Shown in pieces: positions 1 to 12,245 of a stretch of DNA of 64,000 bases (positions within the stretch are counted from its first letter, which is position 1; each line of letters starts with the position of its first letter). This DNA is from Saururus chinensis. Taxonomy: Eukaryota; Streptophyta; Magnoliopsida; Piperales; Saururaceae. Under the pieces are notes generated by a model, which was not told the origin of the DNA, ran no database searches, and saw only the letters and a program-made list of their open reading frames with translations. A program made the position numbers and the translations under genes. The stretch spans positions 27,172,756 through 27,236,755 of the forward strand of contig CP141150.1 in NCBI GenBank assembly GCA_035235625.1. Direction: 5' to 3'.

Positions 1-1100
1 CACTGCTCTTAAGTCTAGGAACGAGATAAGGCTGCAACCGCCAGCCATTACTCCTGTTAAATTCAAGAACGAAATGTAGATGGTTTTAAACTCTAATTCT
101 ATGCTAGTCTTTTACATATGATTTTGTATTTCATTTTTAAAATATTATTTCAAAAAAGATGATATTTATTAGGGGTTAGACGAACGCTAAAATAATAGCA
201 TATCGTACACCACCAAGATTGATTTCATCGTGATACGAACTTTAAAATATTAGTATTATTTGAATGATATTATGATTGATTTTGACCAAACTTGAAGGGT
301 AGTTATTTAGTATAAAGCCCAAAACTATCATCGGTTTTGAAATGTAGCTATTTGGTATAAAGACCAAAAAAATATAGCTATTTGATATAAAGACCAAAAA
401 CTATCGGAGTTATGACTCCTAGGTACCGCCTATTAAGGCATATGATGTGCCTATAAAATGAGATATCGTGGGAAAATCTCTTTCATTATGATCTTGTTGC
501 CCCACGAGCACGAATGTATGTTGCTCTAGTATCGGTGGCATTTTGTGAATGATGATCTATCTAATTTTGAATTATTTATCATATTTTGGTTACAGATGTT
601 TTATCCAATTTTATCGGATTACGTGAATGACTCTTTATCCGACTTATTGTATAAGAAGTGTGCTGGATTCTATTAGTCGATAATATTATTTTGAGTCGAC
701 TTTTGAATATAAAGTATTAGGAGAATATTTTATGCATATTTATTTATGCTTTATGTTTTAACATGTTAATATAATTTAACTCTATCTACTAAGTATAATT
801 ATACTCACCTACCTCTAGACATTGTGGGACCAAACGATGAAGATAATTTTAAAGAAGATAAGTAGAATTTCAAAAGATCTACACTTGGTATTATTTTGTT
901 ATGTATTAATTATGTACATTGCACTATTTTAATTTTGCTAAGGCATGATAAGTCTTATTTTATAAAGTTTTTGTAATTATGTAAATTAATGAATAGTTAA
1001 TCTTCTATACACGGTTGATCTCGGCCCATTTTTTTATTATGAATTGGCAACACTGTGACTCCTAAGTTAATTAAAAAGTTGGGGTGCTACAAATTTTGAT
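1..1100. other. AT-rich non-gene stretch, possible LTR-element edge
   Basis: No host gene is recognisable. The first 75 bases read in one plus frame as a short basic peptide that could be the tail of a transposon polyprotein lying mostly outside the window. A GGGTGCTACA string near 1083-1092 resembles the end of the LTR at 17.5-18.8 kb (GGTTGCTACA). This makes an LTR remnant plausible but not shown. Confidence 0.25.
300..405. repeat. Three diverged copies of a ~26-bp motif
   Basis: The motif TAGCTATTTGGTATAAAGAC occurs three times with small changes, starting at about 300, 345 and 375, each time followed by an A-rich run. It looks like a small decayed tandem repeat. No coding role is visible. 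Confidence 0.6.
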
Positions 1101-3170
1101 CCCAATTTTTTTTTACGTAATCATGTCTACATCATATCCCTAAATTTTTGAATTTTTTCAGAATATTATGCATTTATTGGATTTTTTTGGAATGCATGTA
1201 GTACAGTAAGATAGCTCTCTATTTTGTATTTATAAGCATGTTTAGGGGTGAAATTGTATAATTTTTTATTCTTTATTTTTATAATGGTTATGTGTGTGTG
1301 TGTGTGTGAGGAGCATGAATTGTAAAAATTTAAAATCATTTTGAGCATTCTAAGTCGATATCATGTTCATAAATTTAAAAGTGAACAGTTTTGGTAGAAC
1401 TGCTCAATCTCATTAATTAAATAAAAAAATATTTTTTGTACTTTATTTGATATTTATTTGTATTTTACTTTAGACTTTAATGTAGGTTTTCTGTACATTT
1501 TCACTATGATATAATAGAAACTTAGTCTAGCATACAAATAATATGAGATATTGTATTATTAAGTATATTATTTTGGGATTCTCAACATGTTTAACTTCAT
1601 TAAGGATATACACATGACATAAAAGGGTATGTATTAAGTACATATGCGCATGTTAGGTGGGGTGGAAGAATGGGATAATGGCATAACGTATAGCTAAGAC
1701 AATCAAAATAAAGTATTTGGTGCTCAAGGAATTAAAGGCACTTAAGATCCCCACAGAGAAGGTTAAGGAAAAAAGTCCAAGACCCCTCCGTAGGAGAGGG
1801 CGAGAGTACTTAAAATGTCAAGCAGAAGAACTTAAAGCTTAAGATCCCCCATGGGTAGATTGAGGTGCACGACCAAAATGCCACCCATAAGAGAGGACGA
1901 GAATACTAATTAGGATTTCATGGGCATTTTGATTGTTAAAGAAAATACTTATAAAAACATAATAGATGTTTATGTTACAAGCTGAGCTCCAAGTGCAATA
2001 TGGTTGTCGTGATGTGCCATATTGTCAAAGTGTCTCATCCTCTTCCAAATAACAAAGGGAAAATTTAATAGCAAAGTTTGAATAGAATATTTAAACAAAT
2101 TATATAAATGTGGATAGTTAATGTTAATACAGAGCATGTTTTCTCGTTGAAGTTGGAAGAATGAGTTAGGAAAGGTATATTTGGCTTATGACATCTATTT
2201 TAGACATGATCACATATTATGTTTTATTTAAGAGTATGATATGATTTGTGTAATGAAATGTGAGATTTAAAAACTCATATCTTGGAGTTTTAATGTTGTC
2301 TATTCCTTACTTGGCTAGTGGGTTGTATAACTTACCTTTTTTATTTTCTATGGAATCATCCTATGGGGGAATCTTGTAGGTGATGATGTGATATGTTGCA
2401 TGTGAAGATCGATGAACTATGTTGAAGAAAAATTTAACCAAGAGTGCAAATTTAGTGATGGGATGAATATTTCCAGTATACTTTTAGTTTTCATAAGACT
2501 TGGGTAGTTAATAATGTAGTGATGTTGTCTAATCTAGACCTGTTATTGTTGTTGGATTTCAGCTTTTATTATTAAATAAATAAAGACCGAGTAAGTTGGT
2601 TAAACACTTATATGTATAAGTGTCATTGCTATACTTCGAAGCACACTCTGCTCGGCTTTGGGTTAGACTGGTCTTAACTGCCAATTCACCCGATCCGTGG
2701 TCAGCATTGGGGGCATGTTAGATCAGAAATTTTCCAATGGCATAAAAACTACGTGAATATTTTAATATGTGTAATATAGGTAAAAATATAAATATTTATT
2801 ATCATTAAGTAGTTCGTAAGTGTGGTACCTACAAAACAGGTTAAAAAAATGTACTCATGTGATCTCATTTGATTTAGCTCATTAAGAGTTTTCATATGAT
2901 ACTAAAAATGCGCGAATCCAAGTTCAAGAATGCAAGATATAACCTTACAAAATTAAAATCATATAACTTAAAAAGTAAAACTCATGTTGTATAAGCAACT
3001 CAAGGTTGACATGTACTATGCTATCTAAAAATATTTTAATAAATAATTTTACTAAAATACCCTTATGTCACATACCAATTAAAACTTATATTTAAGTATA
3101 TTATAGAAAATATGAGGCTGATATAGGAAGTTTGATAAAATTATCCTTACTCAGTTTGTTTTATATTGTA
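1101..3170. other. Non-coding stretch
   Basis: AT-rich sequence without a supportable gene. It holds a (GT)9 microsatellite at 1291-1308. Around 1730-1905 there are two loosely similar segments sharing the words AAGATCCCC and GAGAGG. The GC-richer piece near 2640-2720 may be old LTR sequence. Confidence 0.4.
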
Positions 3171-3174
3171 GTAT

Positions 3175-3347
3175 GATTAATAGCTTCATTGGAAAAAAAT
3201 AGTGATTTTTATTGAATGATAGGACTCACAGCTATGGGAATGGAAAATTGATTATGAGAGGCTCTTTATATGTATCCAACCACTTAAGTTGAGCCAAATA
3301 GAGCAATTAATATGGGACAAACTTCAGTGGAGATATTAACATGGGAC
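3175..3347. mobile_element. Degenerate Stowaway-like MITE copy
   Basis: The interior (ATTAATAGCTTCATTGG, then AAATAGTGATTTTTATTGAA) matches the better-preserved copy at 42.54-42.73 kb. It ends in ATTAACATGGGACGG. The CTCCCTCCGT-type termini are worn, so the edges are approximate. Confidence 0.55.
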
Positions 3348-3479
3348 GGACGTGGTATTATATTATTTACTAAGAATGTGAATCTTACAAGAGTGCAAAT
3401 TGTTGTTGTGCTAACCTTGTTGCTTGAACATTTTGGTTCATGAATTTTCAAGGAATTTCATATATCATATGTGTGCTGT

Positions 3480-3503
3480 GAAAATAAAATAAAATAAAAT
3501 AAT
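3480..3503. repeat. (AAAAT)n microsatellite
   Basis: About four to five AAAAT pentamers lie in a row. This is simple sequence only. Confidence 0.7.
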
Positions 3504-4275
3504 TTAAAAAAATTGAAGATTGGATTGCTGTTCTCTTGACATTCAGAAGAAGTGCTAATATGTGTATATGAATGCTAACAATACATTGAAATTACATACA
3601 AATTGGTATTGAATTGGGACATAAAACAATAATACATTAATTTGCATTCAAGGAGGAAACATGATTGAGTTGGGTAAATTTTCTAATCAAGAAGGTCTTT
3701 TGATTTAGCCAATAATTTGTTTGATTTAAGAGGTTATAATGGGGGTTTTAGTTACACAACTTATCTAGGATTAGTATGCTAAAAAGAGGTGGAACCATGG
3801 CTACATGTTTGTACGGCATTAGTCCCCAAACTTAAAACACCACAAAACTCACATCGGATTATTGTCAAATTAAACTTCACATAGGTTGGAACCATAGGAT
3901 ACACAAGGGGACCCACATCAAGCACAATTGAAGCGATTCCTTAGCTATTTAGTTGCCTTCTTCATAATTAGTCTTTACCATTTCCACACAAATCAAGGAT
4001 AAAAAACTATAAATTACACACAAATTTATTAATTGAGGAAGTCTTTAACAAAGGCTAGATTAATATCAAAGGGAAAACACACCAAAAATTTATTAGGTAT
4101 GCTTAAGTGTACATAAAAATCGTGCTTATCACTCATAAGACACCGACATGCACATATCATTTTTGTATTGGGCCCGCAAATTACTACGTGTCCATCACAA
4201 AAATGGTAGTGAGCACTATTTTCAAGTTCGCAATAATTTTTCTACACACAAAGTACCTTCAATTACAATTACATA

Positions 4276-4468
4276 TTCCTTTTATCCCATATTAATAGTC
4301 ATATTTAAAAAATAATTTTTTAAGTGGTAAAACTTACATTTTAGAGAATGAAAAATAAGTTTATAATATTTTTTTAAGTACCTAATTATTTAAACTTAAC
4401 AAAATAAAGTTATTAATATAAAATAATTTTTTTATCAAATAGAGCTATTAATTTAAGAAGGAAGGAGC
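4276..4468. mobile_element. Stowaway-like MITE copy
   Basis: It begins CCTTTTATCCCATATTAATA and ends in AGCTATTAATTTAAG with a worn GGAAGGAG terminus. This is the same inverted-end design as the copies at 20.8, 23.3 and 42.5 kb. It is AT-rich and non-coding. Confidence 0.55.
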
Positions 4469-4504
4469 CTTATTATATTTTAAAAATACTTCATACGAAA
4501 ATAT

Positions 4505-4692
4505 ATACTTTTTGTCTTATATTAATAATTATATTTAAAATATAATAATTTTTATTAAATAGTAAAACTTACATCTACCTGAAGAAAAATAAACTTATAA
4601 TACTTCTTTTATCTATTTACTTAAATTTAACAAAAAATTAAAATAAACTGATTTTTGCCCAATAAAACTATTAATTTTAGAGGGAGGGAGTG
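4505..4692. mobile_element. Stowaway-like MITE copy, adjacent to the previous one
   Basis: It begins TTTTTGTCTTATATTAATAA and ends ACTATTAATTTTAGAGGGA then GGGAG. The interior (TAGTAAAACTTACAT) is shared with the copy at 4276-4468. The two diverged copies lie side by side just 3' of the phosphate transporter. Confidence 0.55.
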
Positions 4693-4945
4693 CTATTGAT
4701 TGTATAACTCTAATGAAAAACCATTAAATTGTTTTTCTGTAAATTTTCAACTAATTTGTATTAATCGTGCAGTGCGCAGGCTAGCTCTGATAGAAATTAG
4801 CAACACAGCAACGCGTTCATTTAAGACGACGCGAAGTTCCAAGCTTAAGCTGATAAGCAACGGACTAAGAAGACCCACAACACAAAGTTTACATATCAAT
4901 CAACTAGAAAACTTGTTTATGTGCTTATTCTAGCCCGCCGGCGAC

Positions 4946-6544
4946 TCACACCGGAACAGTCCGACTAGTTGCCGCCGGTCCGGCATCTGCATCATCTTCT
5001 TCGTTCTCCCCGGACATCTCCTCCAGCGACTTCCCCTTGGACTCCGGCACCAAGAACGTGAAAAAGAATCCCAATAAATTGCAGACTCCTAGCACAATGA
5101 GGGCGTTCTTGATGCCGATGCCCGGCGGATAGCCGTGATCGGGCTTGCTGGGACTCTGCGCAGCGTACAGGAACCCGAAGGCCCCGATGATTGCCCCGGC
5201 CTTGCCGGCTGCTGCCGAAATCCCGTGGCAGGTTGACCGCAGCCTCGCCGGGAAGATCTCGGCGGGCACGATGAAGGTGGTGCTGTTGGGACCGAAGTTG
5301 GCGAAGAAGAAGGTCAGGCCGTACATCACCACGAACCCGATGTGGTTGTGGGTCCAGTGGTGGTAAGGAATGGCCAGGGCGAACATGAAGACCGTCATGA
5401 AGAAGAAGCCCATGAGTTGGATGGTGAAGCGGCCGATGACGTCGATGAGAAGGACGGTGAACCAGTAGCCCGGCACGGTGCCGCAGAGGGCGATGAGGGT
5501 CTGGGCTCGGGCGATCCGGTAGACTTCTTGGATGGCGTTCATCTTTTCCGGCTTGGGCAGCCACCCAACTGCACTGAAGATGTCCTTCTGGAAGAGGTTC
5601 TGGCTGTAGAAGGCGATGTCCAGCAGGAACCAGGTGGTCGTTGTGCCCAGCAGGTGCAGCCCGTGACGGCGGAGAAACGCCTTGGAGAAGAGGCCGTAAG
5701 ATTGGTTCGTGGATTCCGTCAGATGATCGACCTTCTGCTGTTCGGCCTCGATCTCCACGTGCAGCACCTTGGTCATGTCAGCGGCGGCCTGTTTGGCATT
5801 CTTGGCCACAAGGGCGGTGTACCGGGCGGTTTCCGGCATCTTCATCCGCCAGTAGTAGGTGAGCGCGGCAGGGATGGCGCCAAACATGACGATTATCCGC
5901 CACACATAGTCAGCCTGCGTGACGGTGGAGCCAAGCGCACTGGTCTCATAGTCTGGCGCCTTGTACTTGGCTTCGAACGCGGCGGAGACGATGATCGCCA
6001 CCATTCCTCCGGCCAGGATGCCGAACCCCTGCATGGCAAACACGGCTGCGATGAAAGCGCCGCGGGTCTTCTTGTTGGCGTACTCGGACATGATGGTGGC
6101 GGAGAGCGGATAGTCCCCGCCGATGCCAAAGCCGAGCCAGAAGCGGAAAAAGCAGAGGGTGGCTATGACGGCCTTCGGCTCGTCTCCGAAGGAGAGGCCG
6201 GACGCGATGGAGCAGATGACCATGAGCATCAGGGTCATCCCGTAGACCTTCTTCCGACCCATCTTGTCCCCGAGCCAGCCAAAAAACAGCTGACCGGAGA
6301 GGGTGCCACAGAAGGCGACGCCGTTGACGGCAGCTGCGACGTTGGGCGGGAGGGTCCCCGGCTTATCGTAGCCGTCAACGTGGTAGTAAATGCGGCCGAG
6401 GAGCTTGGTGACGAGGGAGATGCAGAAGAGGTCGTAGGCGTCGGTGAAGAAGCCCATGCCGGCGATGACAATGGCCGTGAAGTGGTACCACTGTGTCTTG
6501 GCCAAGTCCAAGGCATTGAGCACCTGGAGCTGCTCCCTTGCCAT
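4946..6544 (-). CDS. PHT1: Inorganic phosphate transporter, PHT1 family
   Basis: This is a proton-coupled phosphate importer of the plasma membrane (major facilitator superfamily, phosphate:H+ symporter family) and the main route for phosphate uptake in plants. The ATG at 6544 gives 532 aa, the usual PHT1 length, and the family's MAREQ-type start. An upstream in-frame extension of 33 codons is not family-like and probably is leader or intron sequence. Visible marks are the PHT1 signature [10 protein letters not shown] (residues 142-151), D35 and D38 in helix 1, D144/Y145, W305/D309/Y313, and N420 and K448. Spacings within the last two groups match the phosphate-binding residues known from the fungal transporter PiPT. 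About 12 hydrophobic helices flank a charged central loop (about 236-295), and the C-terminus carries [13 protein letters not shown]. The reading frame is uninterrupted and much richer in GC than its surroundings. Which PHT1 paralogue it is cannot be told. Confidence 0.97.
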   Translation of the reverse strand: MAREQLQVLNALDLAKTQWYHFTAIVIAGMGFFTDAYDLFCISLVTKLLGRIYYHVDGYDKPGTLPPNVAAAVNGVAFCGTLSGQLFFGWLGDKMGRKKVYGMTLMLMVICSIASGLSFGDEPKAVIATLCFFRFWLGFGIGGDYPLSATIMSEYANKKTRGAFIAAVFAMQGFGILAGGMVAIIVSAAFEAKYKAPDYETSALGSTVTQADYVWRIIVMFGAIPAALTYYWRMKMPETARYTALVAKNAKQAAADMTKVLHVEIEAEQQKVDHLTESTNQSYGLFSKAFLRRHGLHLLGTTTTWFLLDIAFYSQNLFQKDIFSAVGWLPKPEKMNAIQEVYRIARAQTLIALCGTVPGYWFTVLLIDVIGRFTIQLMGFFFMTVFMFALAIPYHHWTHNHIGFVVMYGLTFFFANFGPNSTTFIVPAEIFPARLRSTCHGISAAAGKAGAIIGAFGFLYAAQSPSKPDHGYPPGIGIKNALIVLGVCNLLGFFFTFLVPESKGKSLEEMSGENEEDDADAGPAATSRTVPV

Positions 6545-6607
6545 CTCTCTAACTCTGTCTGCTTCCCAAATTTCTCCCTCTTTGGACTCTCTTATACAAA
6601 ATCCTCT
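6545..6607 (-). other. PHT1: Probable PHT1 5' leader, start of coding exon
   Basis: On the minus strand a pyrimidine-rich run followed by GGTCAG ends at 6608. This fits a splice acceptor, so the coding exon would begin at 6607 with a 63-nt leader before the ATG. PHT1 genes often have an intron in the 5' leader. The junction is predicted from sequence only. Confidence 0.4.
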
Positions 6608-6809
6608 CTGACCAAATAAAAGAAAGGTCAACATCAGAGACACAATTATTTTTCACAATAAAATAACCTTAGAAGTATAATATAATAAAAAAATTATTAT
6701 ATTTTAATTTATATATTAAAAAATATGTGCTCGACACAAAGTAAGTTCTCGAGGAAAATATAATATATATAAAAAATTATTATGTTCTGGATGCATGTAT
6801 GCATGTGGT

Positions 6810-6817
6810 GCATATAC
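6810..6817. promoter_or_regulatory. P1BS-like site (GNATATNC)
   Basis: GCATATAC fits the palindromic PHR1/PHR-type binding consensus GNATATNC. It lies 266 bp before the PHT1 start codon, where phosphate-starvation control would be expected. One such match per about 4 kb arises by chance, so function is an inference. Confidence 0.4.
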
Positions 6818-7070
6818 GTCGACATATGTTAGACATATACTAATAAGACATTATATAAATAAAACTAACTTAATCATTGTTAACAAAATAAACTTATTCA
6901 TTAATGGTTTATGATAGTAAAGAAAATTACTAATAGATTTAAATTTATATTTAAAATTGGGTGTGAAATTAAAATACCTCTATTGTGGAAAGTGGTCCAA
7001 AAGCAAAGAAGAGTTGGCCAAAAATAAAAATACTTTGTAGAAGAAAAGTCAAAAATGGCCAATAAAATAT

Positions 7071-7285
7071 ATCCAATAAAAAAATTCACAATTTGACTTA
7101 TATGTAGGTGTTACAACTTGCCATAAGACTAGTTTGCCTTCTTAATTCCTACCCACATATTTTTAGTCTTATTCATATCCAATAAAAAAATCAGAATTTG
7201 ACTTATTATGTAGGTGCTACCAATTGCCAGAAGACTGGTCTACCTACTTTGTTCCTGCTCACATATTTCTATTCCAATTCATACC
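7071..7285. repeat. Diverged ~108-bp tandem duplication
   Basis: Two adjacent copies each run from CCAATAAAAAAATYA through a GACTTAT/TGTAGGTG stretch and AAGACT to a CTCACATAT or CCCACATAT end. They lie between PHT1 and its candidate leader exon. They are clearly diverged, so the duplication is not recent. Confidence 0.6.
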
Positions 7286-8433
7286 ATCATCTTTCACAAG
7301 GAACTGCCAATCAATTTTTTTTTGGGTACAAAATGCCAAACAATTTGTTAGTATCTAGAAAGCTAGAAAGTGGTCCCAACAATGTGTCTGGGAGTAAAGA
7401 CAGGAACTGGCGATGGAACCAGAGGTTCAGAGCGAATCCTCGTTGATATTCATAGAAGAAACCGACTATCTTAATTACAAAAGGAGACCAGAACTGCAGT
7501 CTGCAGAAGGGAGGAAGCGTAAGTGGAACAGATACTGAGACCCAGCCCTACCGTGCTGAACTGGGCCTCTCCCTCTCAAGGAAGAGGTCCCAGGTTTGAG
7601 GTGAGCTGTCGATTATCAAAATTTATAGTGTAAAATAGAAGATATCAAGTAAAAAAAAATCCGATAAAACCCAATATTCTTCAGGGGAGTTGAGTTTTAT
7701 CTGATATTTAATCTTATGAGATGACCTTGTGAAAAAAATGGAAGAATAAGACATGGAAAGGTGGTGAACAGAGGATGTTCTGAGGCATGAGGATGACAAG
7801 GGAGAAGAAAGCCAGGGAGAGCAATGAGACCTGAGATTCTAGAAAACTAAATAGGATGGAGAGAAAAAGAGGCTCAAAGAAATCAATCAATAAAAGAATT
7901 GAAAACTAGTGATCCCCATTTACTCCCCTGAAGCAGGAAAAGTGAGTACAAGAAACAGACCAAAGTTCGAAAAAGATAAAGTTCCAAAAAGAAAAGGCAG
8001 TATCCCAAGATTTGTCCTTCACAAAAAGTTTGTGACATCAGTTGGAAGAAGTACTAAATATTAATAAAATAATGATTTTTTTAACATTGGGTGTTTATTT
8101 ACACTAGGAAAGAAAATAGAACATGACATATATTCTACATATGCAAAGAACTATTGTGGCTACGATCTAAAAACAAGCGAAACAACCATGTCTACCAGAG
8201 AACTCCTTGAAATCTGGATATATCCATAATTCATTAATACCAAAGTTTTCACACCCTTGATGCTTTGTGTTCCCAATTAGGAGAGAAAATCAAAGGGTTA
8301 TTGTATTCAAGTACAAAAACTGAAACAAAAACCTATGCACCCACAAAAGATTTCTTATTATCTAATTAAGGAAAATGCAACTAGACAAGTACCTAAATCT
8401 TATGAAAAGTAAAGGAAGCCATTATCAATATAC

Positions 8434-8600
8434 CTTTTCTACCAGAAATAGACTTGTGAAATAATGGTCCAAGGATGAAGAAGAGCGCTGCGGAAGGAAT
8501 TGAAAATTTGGTTGGGTTGTGTAGAAACTGGGGAGTGAAAACTGAATAGAAGAGGATGCTGGAGAGTGGAGACCGATGAGGGAAGGAGGTGGGAATTTAA
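8434..8600 (-). promoter_or_regulatory. PHT1: Candidate PHT1 leader exon and core promoter
   Basis: On the minus strand a CTTAAATTCCC string near 8600 resembles a weak TATA element. It is followed by a CT-rich leader-like stretch and a possible donor AAAAG|GTATAT at 8434. Pyrimidine-rich leaders are common in plant genes. This fits a first non-coding exon of the PHT1 gene starting near 8565, but no transcript evidence is available. Confidence 0.35.
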
Positions 8601-8639
8601 GGAGAGTGGCACACAGTGTTCTTTAACAGAATCTACTCA

Positions 8640-8647
8640 GTATATGC
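8640..8647. promoter_or_regulatory. Second P1BS-like site
   Basis: GTATATGC also fits GNATATNC. It lies about 40 bp upstream of the weak TATA-like string, a sensible place for a PHR-type activator site if the leader-exon model is right. Confidence 0.4.
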
Positions 8648-8984
8648 TATTGAGTGACGGTCAATGGTAATTAGGCGCCGTTTAGTTCGCCTACAAGAGC
8701 TTTTGGTTTGCTTGGTTTAAGATTTGGAAAATTTCTCCGCAGTTCACACAGGCGCACACCTTCACTCCTATTGGTACTGGGAGTGGTGGGCCGGTGGCCT
8801 GACTCCTTTTGCCCGTCAAAAGACTGGAATCATGTGAAGCTTCCTGGTGGGGCACGGTGAAGTGAACAGAATCGACCACTCCTTGGCCTTTCGAAGCAGC
8901 CATTCAGATGACGATAGGTACCGGGATATACAACACGTCTGTGTTTGACTTGGGTACGAAGGAGACTCCACGCGTTTAGGGTTC

Positions 8985-10095
8985 GCCCACCTTCGATGGC
9001 AACAGGTTTTTACGATATGTAGCGACTACATGCATGTAACACCTTATCCCTTCCTTGAGTCACTAAAAAGAACTATGCAAAAAAAGTCTCCTTAATTATA
9101 TAAATATTTAAAAGTCTCCTTAATTATATAAATATTTAATGGTTTAGGGTTCCCAATTAGGTCAATACTGTTGTGAGAATTAAAAGTCTGAATGAGAGAA
9201 TTTGGGTTTATTTGATGCGCATATAAATATTTATTTTTTAATGGTGAAACTCTTTGTGACGTTAGTGTTTGGTAGTTTTTCTCTCGGCGCTTTAATTGAG
9301 ATTAGAGAGAGTGCAGAAAATGTTTTGCATTGTTTTGACTAGATTTCAACAAGATAATCGAGAATGTGACAAGATGGAAAAGGTTGTGATGAACATGACG
9401 AGATGGGAGATGGAAGAGACATTAGTTTATTATGATAATTTTATTCTGATCTTGTATCATTAGGTTTAATAAAACATAGATCTTGTATCTTACAGAGTTT
9501 TCTACATAAAGAATAACCATGTTCACCAAGAAAAAAAGGCTAGGGGCCGGCCACTAAATGGGTAACAATTAGACATTATATTCTCTACTTAATTTATATA
9601 ATTTATGTTATATTAATTCTCATGAGTTTATAATTATTTAATATTAATATTTAAGTATTATAATAATATTTAAAATGCTTTGAGAACTAAGTTACAATTT
9701 AATATAGCCTTTACCCCATAACATATGGATAATAGGAAAGAATGATGCCTAGTGTATTAGAATAGCATGACCCCTTTCACCTGGTATGTGAAGCTTCCTT
9801 GTGGGTATGGCGAAGTGAACACAATCTACCCACGTTGGCCTTTTGTACGAGTCATTCCTATGACGATAGGTACCAGGATTTATGACACATTTGTTTTTGA
9901 CTTGGGTACTAATGAGATCCCACGCAGTTAGAAGACATAAAACAAGAATTTGAATGGGATGATATTGAGTGGAAGACTTCTAACTATAACAACAAAGCTC
10001 TTAGTGCTCTCTTTAATGTTTTAGGAAAAATCCAACATAGGTTGATATTAAATTCTATTTTAGCTATGATTGCATAGGTTTCAGCAATGGTTCGT
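8985..10095 (+). repeat. Duplicated block A of the Copia region
   Basis: It matches block B at 11103-12245 through most of its length. Shared landmarks are GATGGCAACAGGTTTTTACG, a GACAAGATGGAAAAG stretch, CTAGGGGCC, and the gag-start words GACTTGGGTACTAATGAGA and GAATTTGAATGGGATGATAT. The copies differ by scattered substitutions and indels, so the duplication is not recent. Confidence 0.7.
9083..9138. repeat. Perfect 28-bp tandem duplication
   Basis: A 28-bp unit beginning AAAGTCTCCTTAATTATA occurs twice without a difference. It is absent from the matching place in block B, so it arose after the block duplication. Confidence 0.85.
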
Positions 10096-10499
10096 CATCT
10101 CGGATCTTGGTCTCGTCTCTCGGTGAGCCAAAGAGATGAGATATCGGAGAGATCTTGGAGAGATCGTGTAAAATAATAGCAAGCATCCAGGTGATCATAA
10201 AAAAAGGTCAATACATTTCTTAGTGTCGGTATATACTATCATTGACAAATATTGATACAAATATTAAACAATTATAAACTTATAAAAATATAACAAAAAT
10301 TATGTAAATTAAGTAAAAAATATAATATTTATTAATCATGTAAAATTAGACTGAATGGAGATATTGTTTATGTAGAAACCACGTTATATCAAAACATGTT
10401 AGGGAGAAGCATAGCTCTCAAATGGCAAATTTTTGGATCCGCTAAAGAGAATCATTTTAGATCTTAACCAGATACCCATTTTCCTTATTCCTTCCCCCC

Positions 10500-11108
10500 C
10501 TTTGCAAAATATTTTCCATATGCTGAAAGACATGGAAAAAAACTACTTACACAAATTTAAAAAGAGAAAAATCTAAAATTGAAAAAGGTGAGGGCATAAA
10601 AGATGAAAAAAAACTAACACAATTGTTAGAAATGCGTGTTATGTAATGAAGTCTAGCAAGTGATTAAAAGAAAACCTTATCTATTTTAGAATCTAGATAA
10701 CTTTATCTCATCTTGACTTACATTGAATATGAGAATTTTAATTTATAGTGAGATAAGAGTTAATTAATGCATTTTTTTTAAAAGAGCATAGAATATCAGT
10801 GTGAAAAGAAGATGCTTAAAATTCACAAACTAAGGAACATATTAATCAAAATAAGGGAATAATGATATAAATCTTTGGTTGTGTAATGCTTGAATTATAA
10901 TTTGGAAAAATATAAACTATAAGCCGAACACATGTTTTATCTTGATTTGATGATTACTTGATGTGTAGAGTAAATATTTGGGTTAATTTACATACTTAAA
11001 GCTAGTTTTTTAGCATAAGATTTATTTGGATTTTGGGAATTTTTATAATTTTCAAAAAACATAATAAAAAAATGCTCAAAGTTGATGAATGGCCTTTGCT
11101 GGTGCCCA
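10500..11108 (+). repeat. Long direct repeat, left copy
   Basis: It matches 15690-16222 over about 530 bp at high identity. Shared words include GCGTGTTATGTAATGAA and CTAGCAAGTGATTAAAAG. Two same-direction copies flanking Copia gag sequence suggest LTR-derived sequence. Neither end is sharp enough to name TG/CA borders. Confidence 0.65.
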
Positions 11109-11226
11109 CCCTTTGATGGCAACAAGTTTTTGTGATATGTAGCAACTACATGCATTTAACACCTTATCCCTTCCCTTGAGTACTCTTTAAAAAGAATTGT
11201 GCAACACAGATCAATACTGATGTGTG

Positions 11227-11278
<52 letters not shown>

Positions 11279-12245
11279 TGGTGAAACTTTTTGTAATGTT
11301 AATGTTTGGTAGTTTAATAGTTAGGCCGTCTTTACGAGATCTAGGTGAGATTTCTGTCTCGGGGCTTTTATCTAGATTAGAGAGTGGAAAAAAGGTTATG
11401 CATTGTTTTGATGAGATCTCAACAAAATAATTGAGATCGTGACAAGATGGAAAAGATTGTGATGAACATGACGAGATGGGAGATAGAAGAGGCATTAGTT
11501 TATTATTATAATTTTTACTTAATTAATTATGATCTCGTATCATTAGGTTTAATAATACATAGATCTTGTATATTATAGAGTTTTCTACATAAACAATTAC
11601 AATGTTCATTTTAAAAAAAGAAGAAGCTAGGGGCCACTAAATGGGTTACAAACTTTGGTGTTTAATTGGGCCTCCCTGCTCCCCTTGGCCCTGTCTATGA
11701 GTTCTACATCATCATTAGATACCATATTTTTTATTTAATTTACATAACTTATGCTATATTAATTCTCATGAATTTATAATTATTTAATATTAATATCCAA
11801 GTATTGGAATAATATTCAAAGTGCCTTCCGAACTAAGTTACAATTTAGTATAGCCTTTTTACCCAAAAAACAATGGATAATATGAAAGAATGATGCCTGG
11901 TGTATTAGAATAGCCTAACCCCTTTCAACCGTCAAAGGACTAGAATGTGAAGCTTCCTGGTAGGTACGGTGAAGTGAACACAAGACCCCTCATTGTCTTT
12001 TTGTACAAGCCATTCCTATGACAAATAGGTACCGGGATTTATGATACATCTGTGTTTGACTTGGGTACTATATAAGGAGGTCCCAAGCGGTTAGAAATCA
12101 TAAAACAAGAATTTGAATGGGATGATATTGAATTGAAGACTTCTAACTATAACAATAAAGCTCTTAGTGCTCTCTTTAATGTTGTAGGAAAAATCCAACA
12201 TAGGCTGATATTAAATTGTATTTCTGCTATAACTACATGGGTTTC
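11103..12245 (+). repeat. Duplicated block B of the Copia region
   Basis: Counterpart of block A. It leads directly into the longest surviving gag stretch and also holds the TG/TA microsatellite at 11218-11275. Confidence 0.7.
11218..11275. repeat. (TG)n(TA)n microsatellite
   Basis: About eight TG units are followed by about twenty TA units, giving a compound simple repeat that is likely to vary in length. Confidence 0.9.

Larger units (their letters stand above)
6608..8433 (-). other. Candidate PHT1 leader intron / upstream region, no other gene
   Basis: About 1.8 kb of AT-rich sequence. If the proposed acceptor (6608) and a donor of the form AAAAG|GTATAT (8433/8434) are used, this whole stretch is a leader intron. 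Otherwise it is ordinary 5' flank. It contains a diverged tandem duplication (7071-7285) and no coding region that can be supported. Confidence 0.35.

Noticed and set aside
5342-6619. 425-codon open frame on the plus strand opposite PHT1
   Set aside because: It mirrors the GC-rich codon pattern of the transporter and has no protein-family resemblance. Shorter frames at 4992-5564, 5893-6129 and 6235-6516 are shadows for the same reason.
6545-6643. 33-codon upstream extension of PHT1
   Set aside because: Family members start at the MAREQ methionine, and the extension runs through a likely splice acceptor.
8674-8705. GGCGCCGTTTAGTTCG, a typical Tourist/Harbinger-like MITE end
   Set aside because: No matching opposite end was found nearby, so no element can be delimited.
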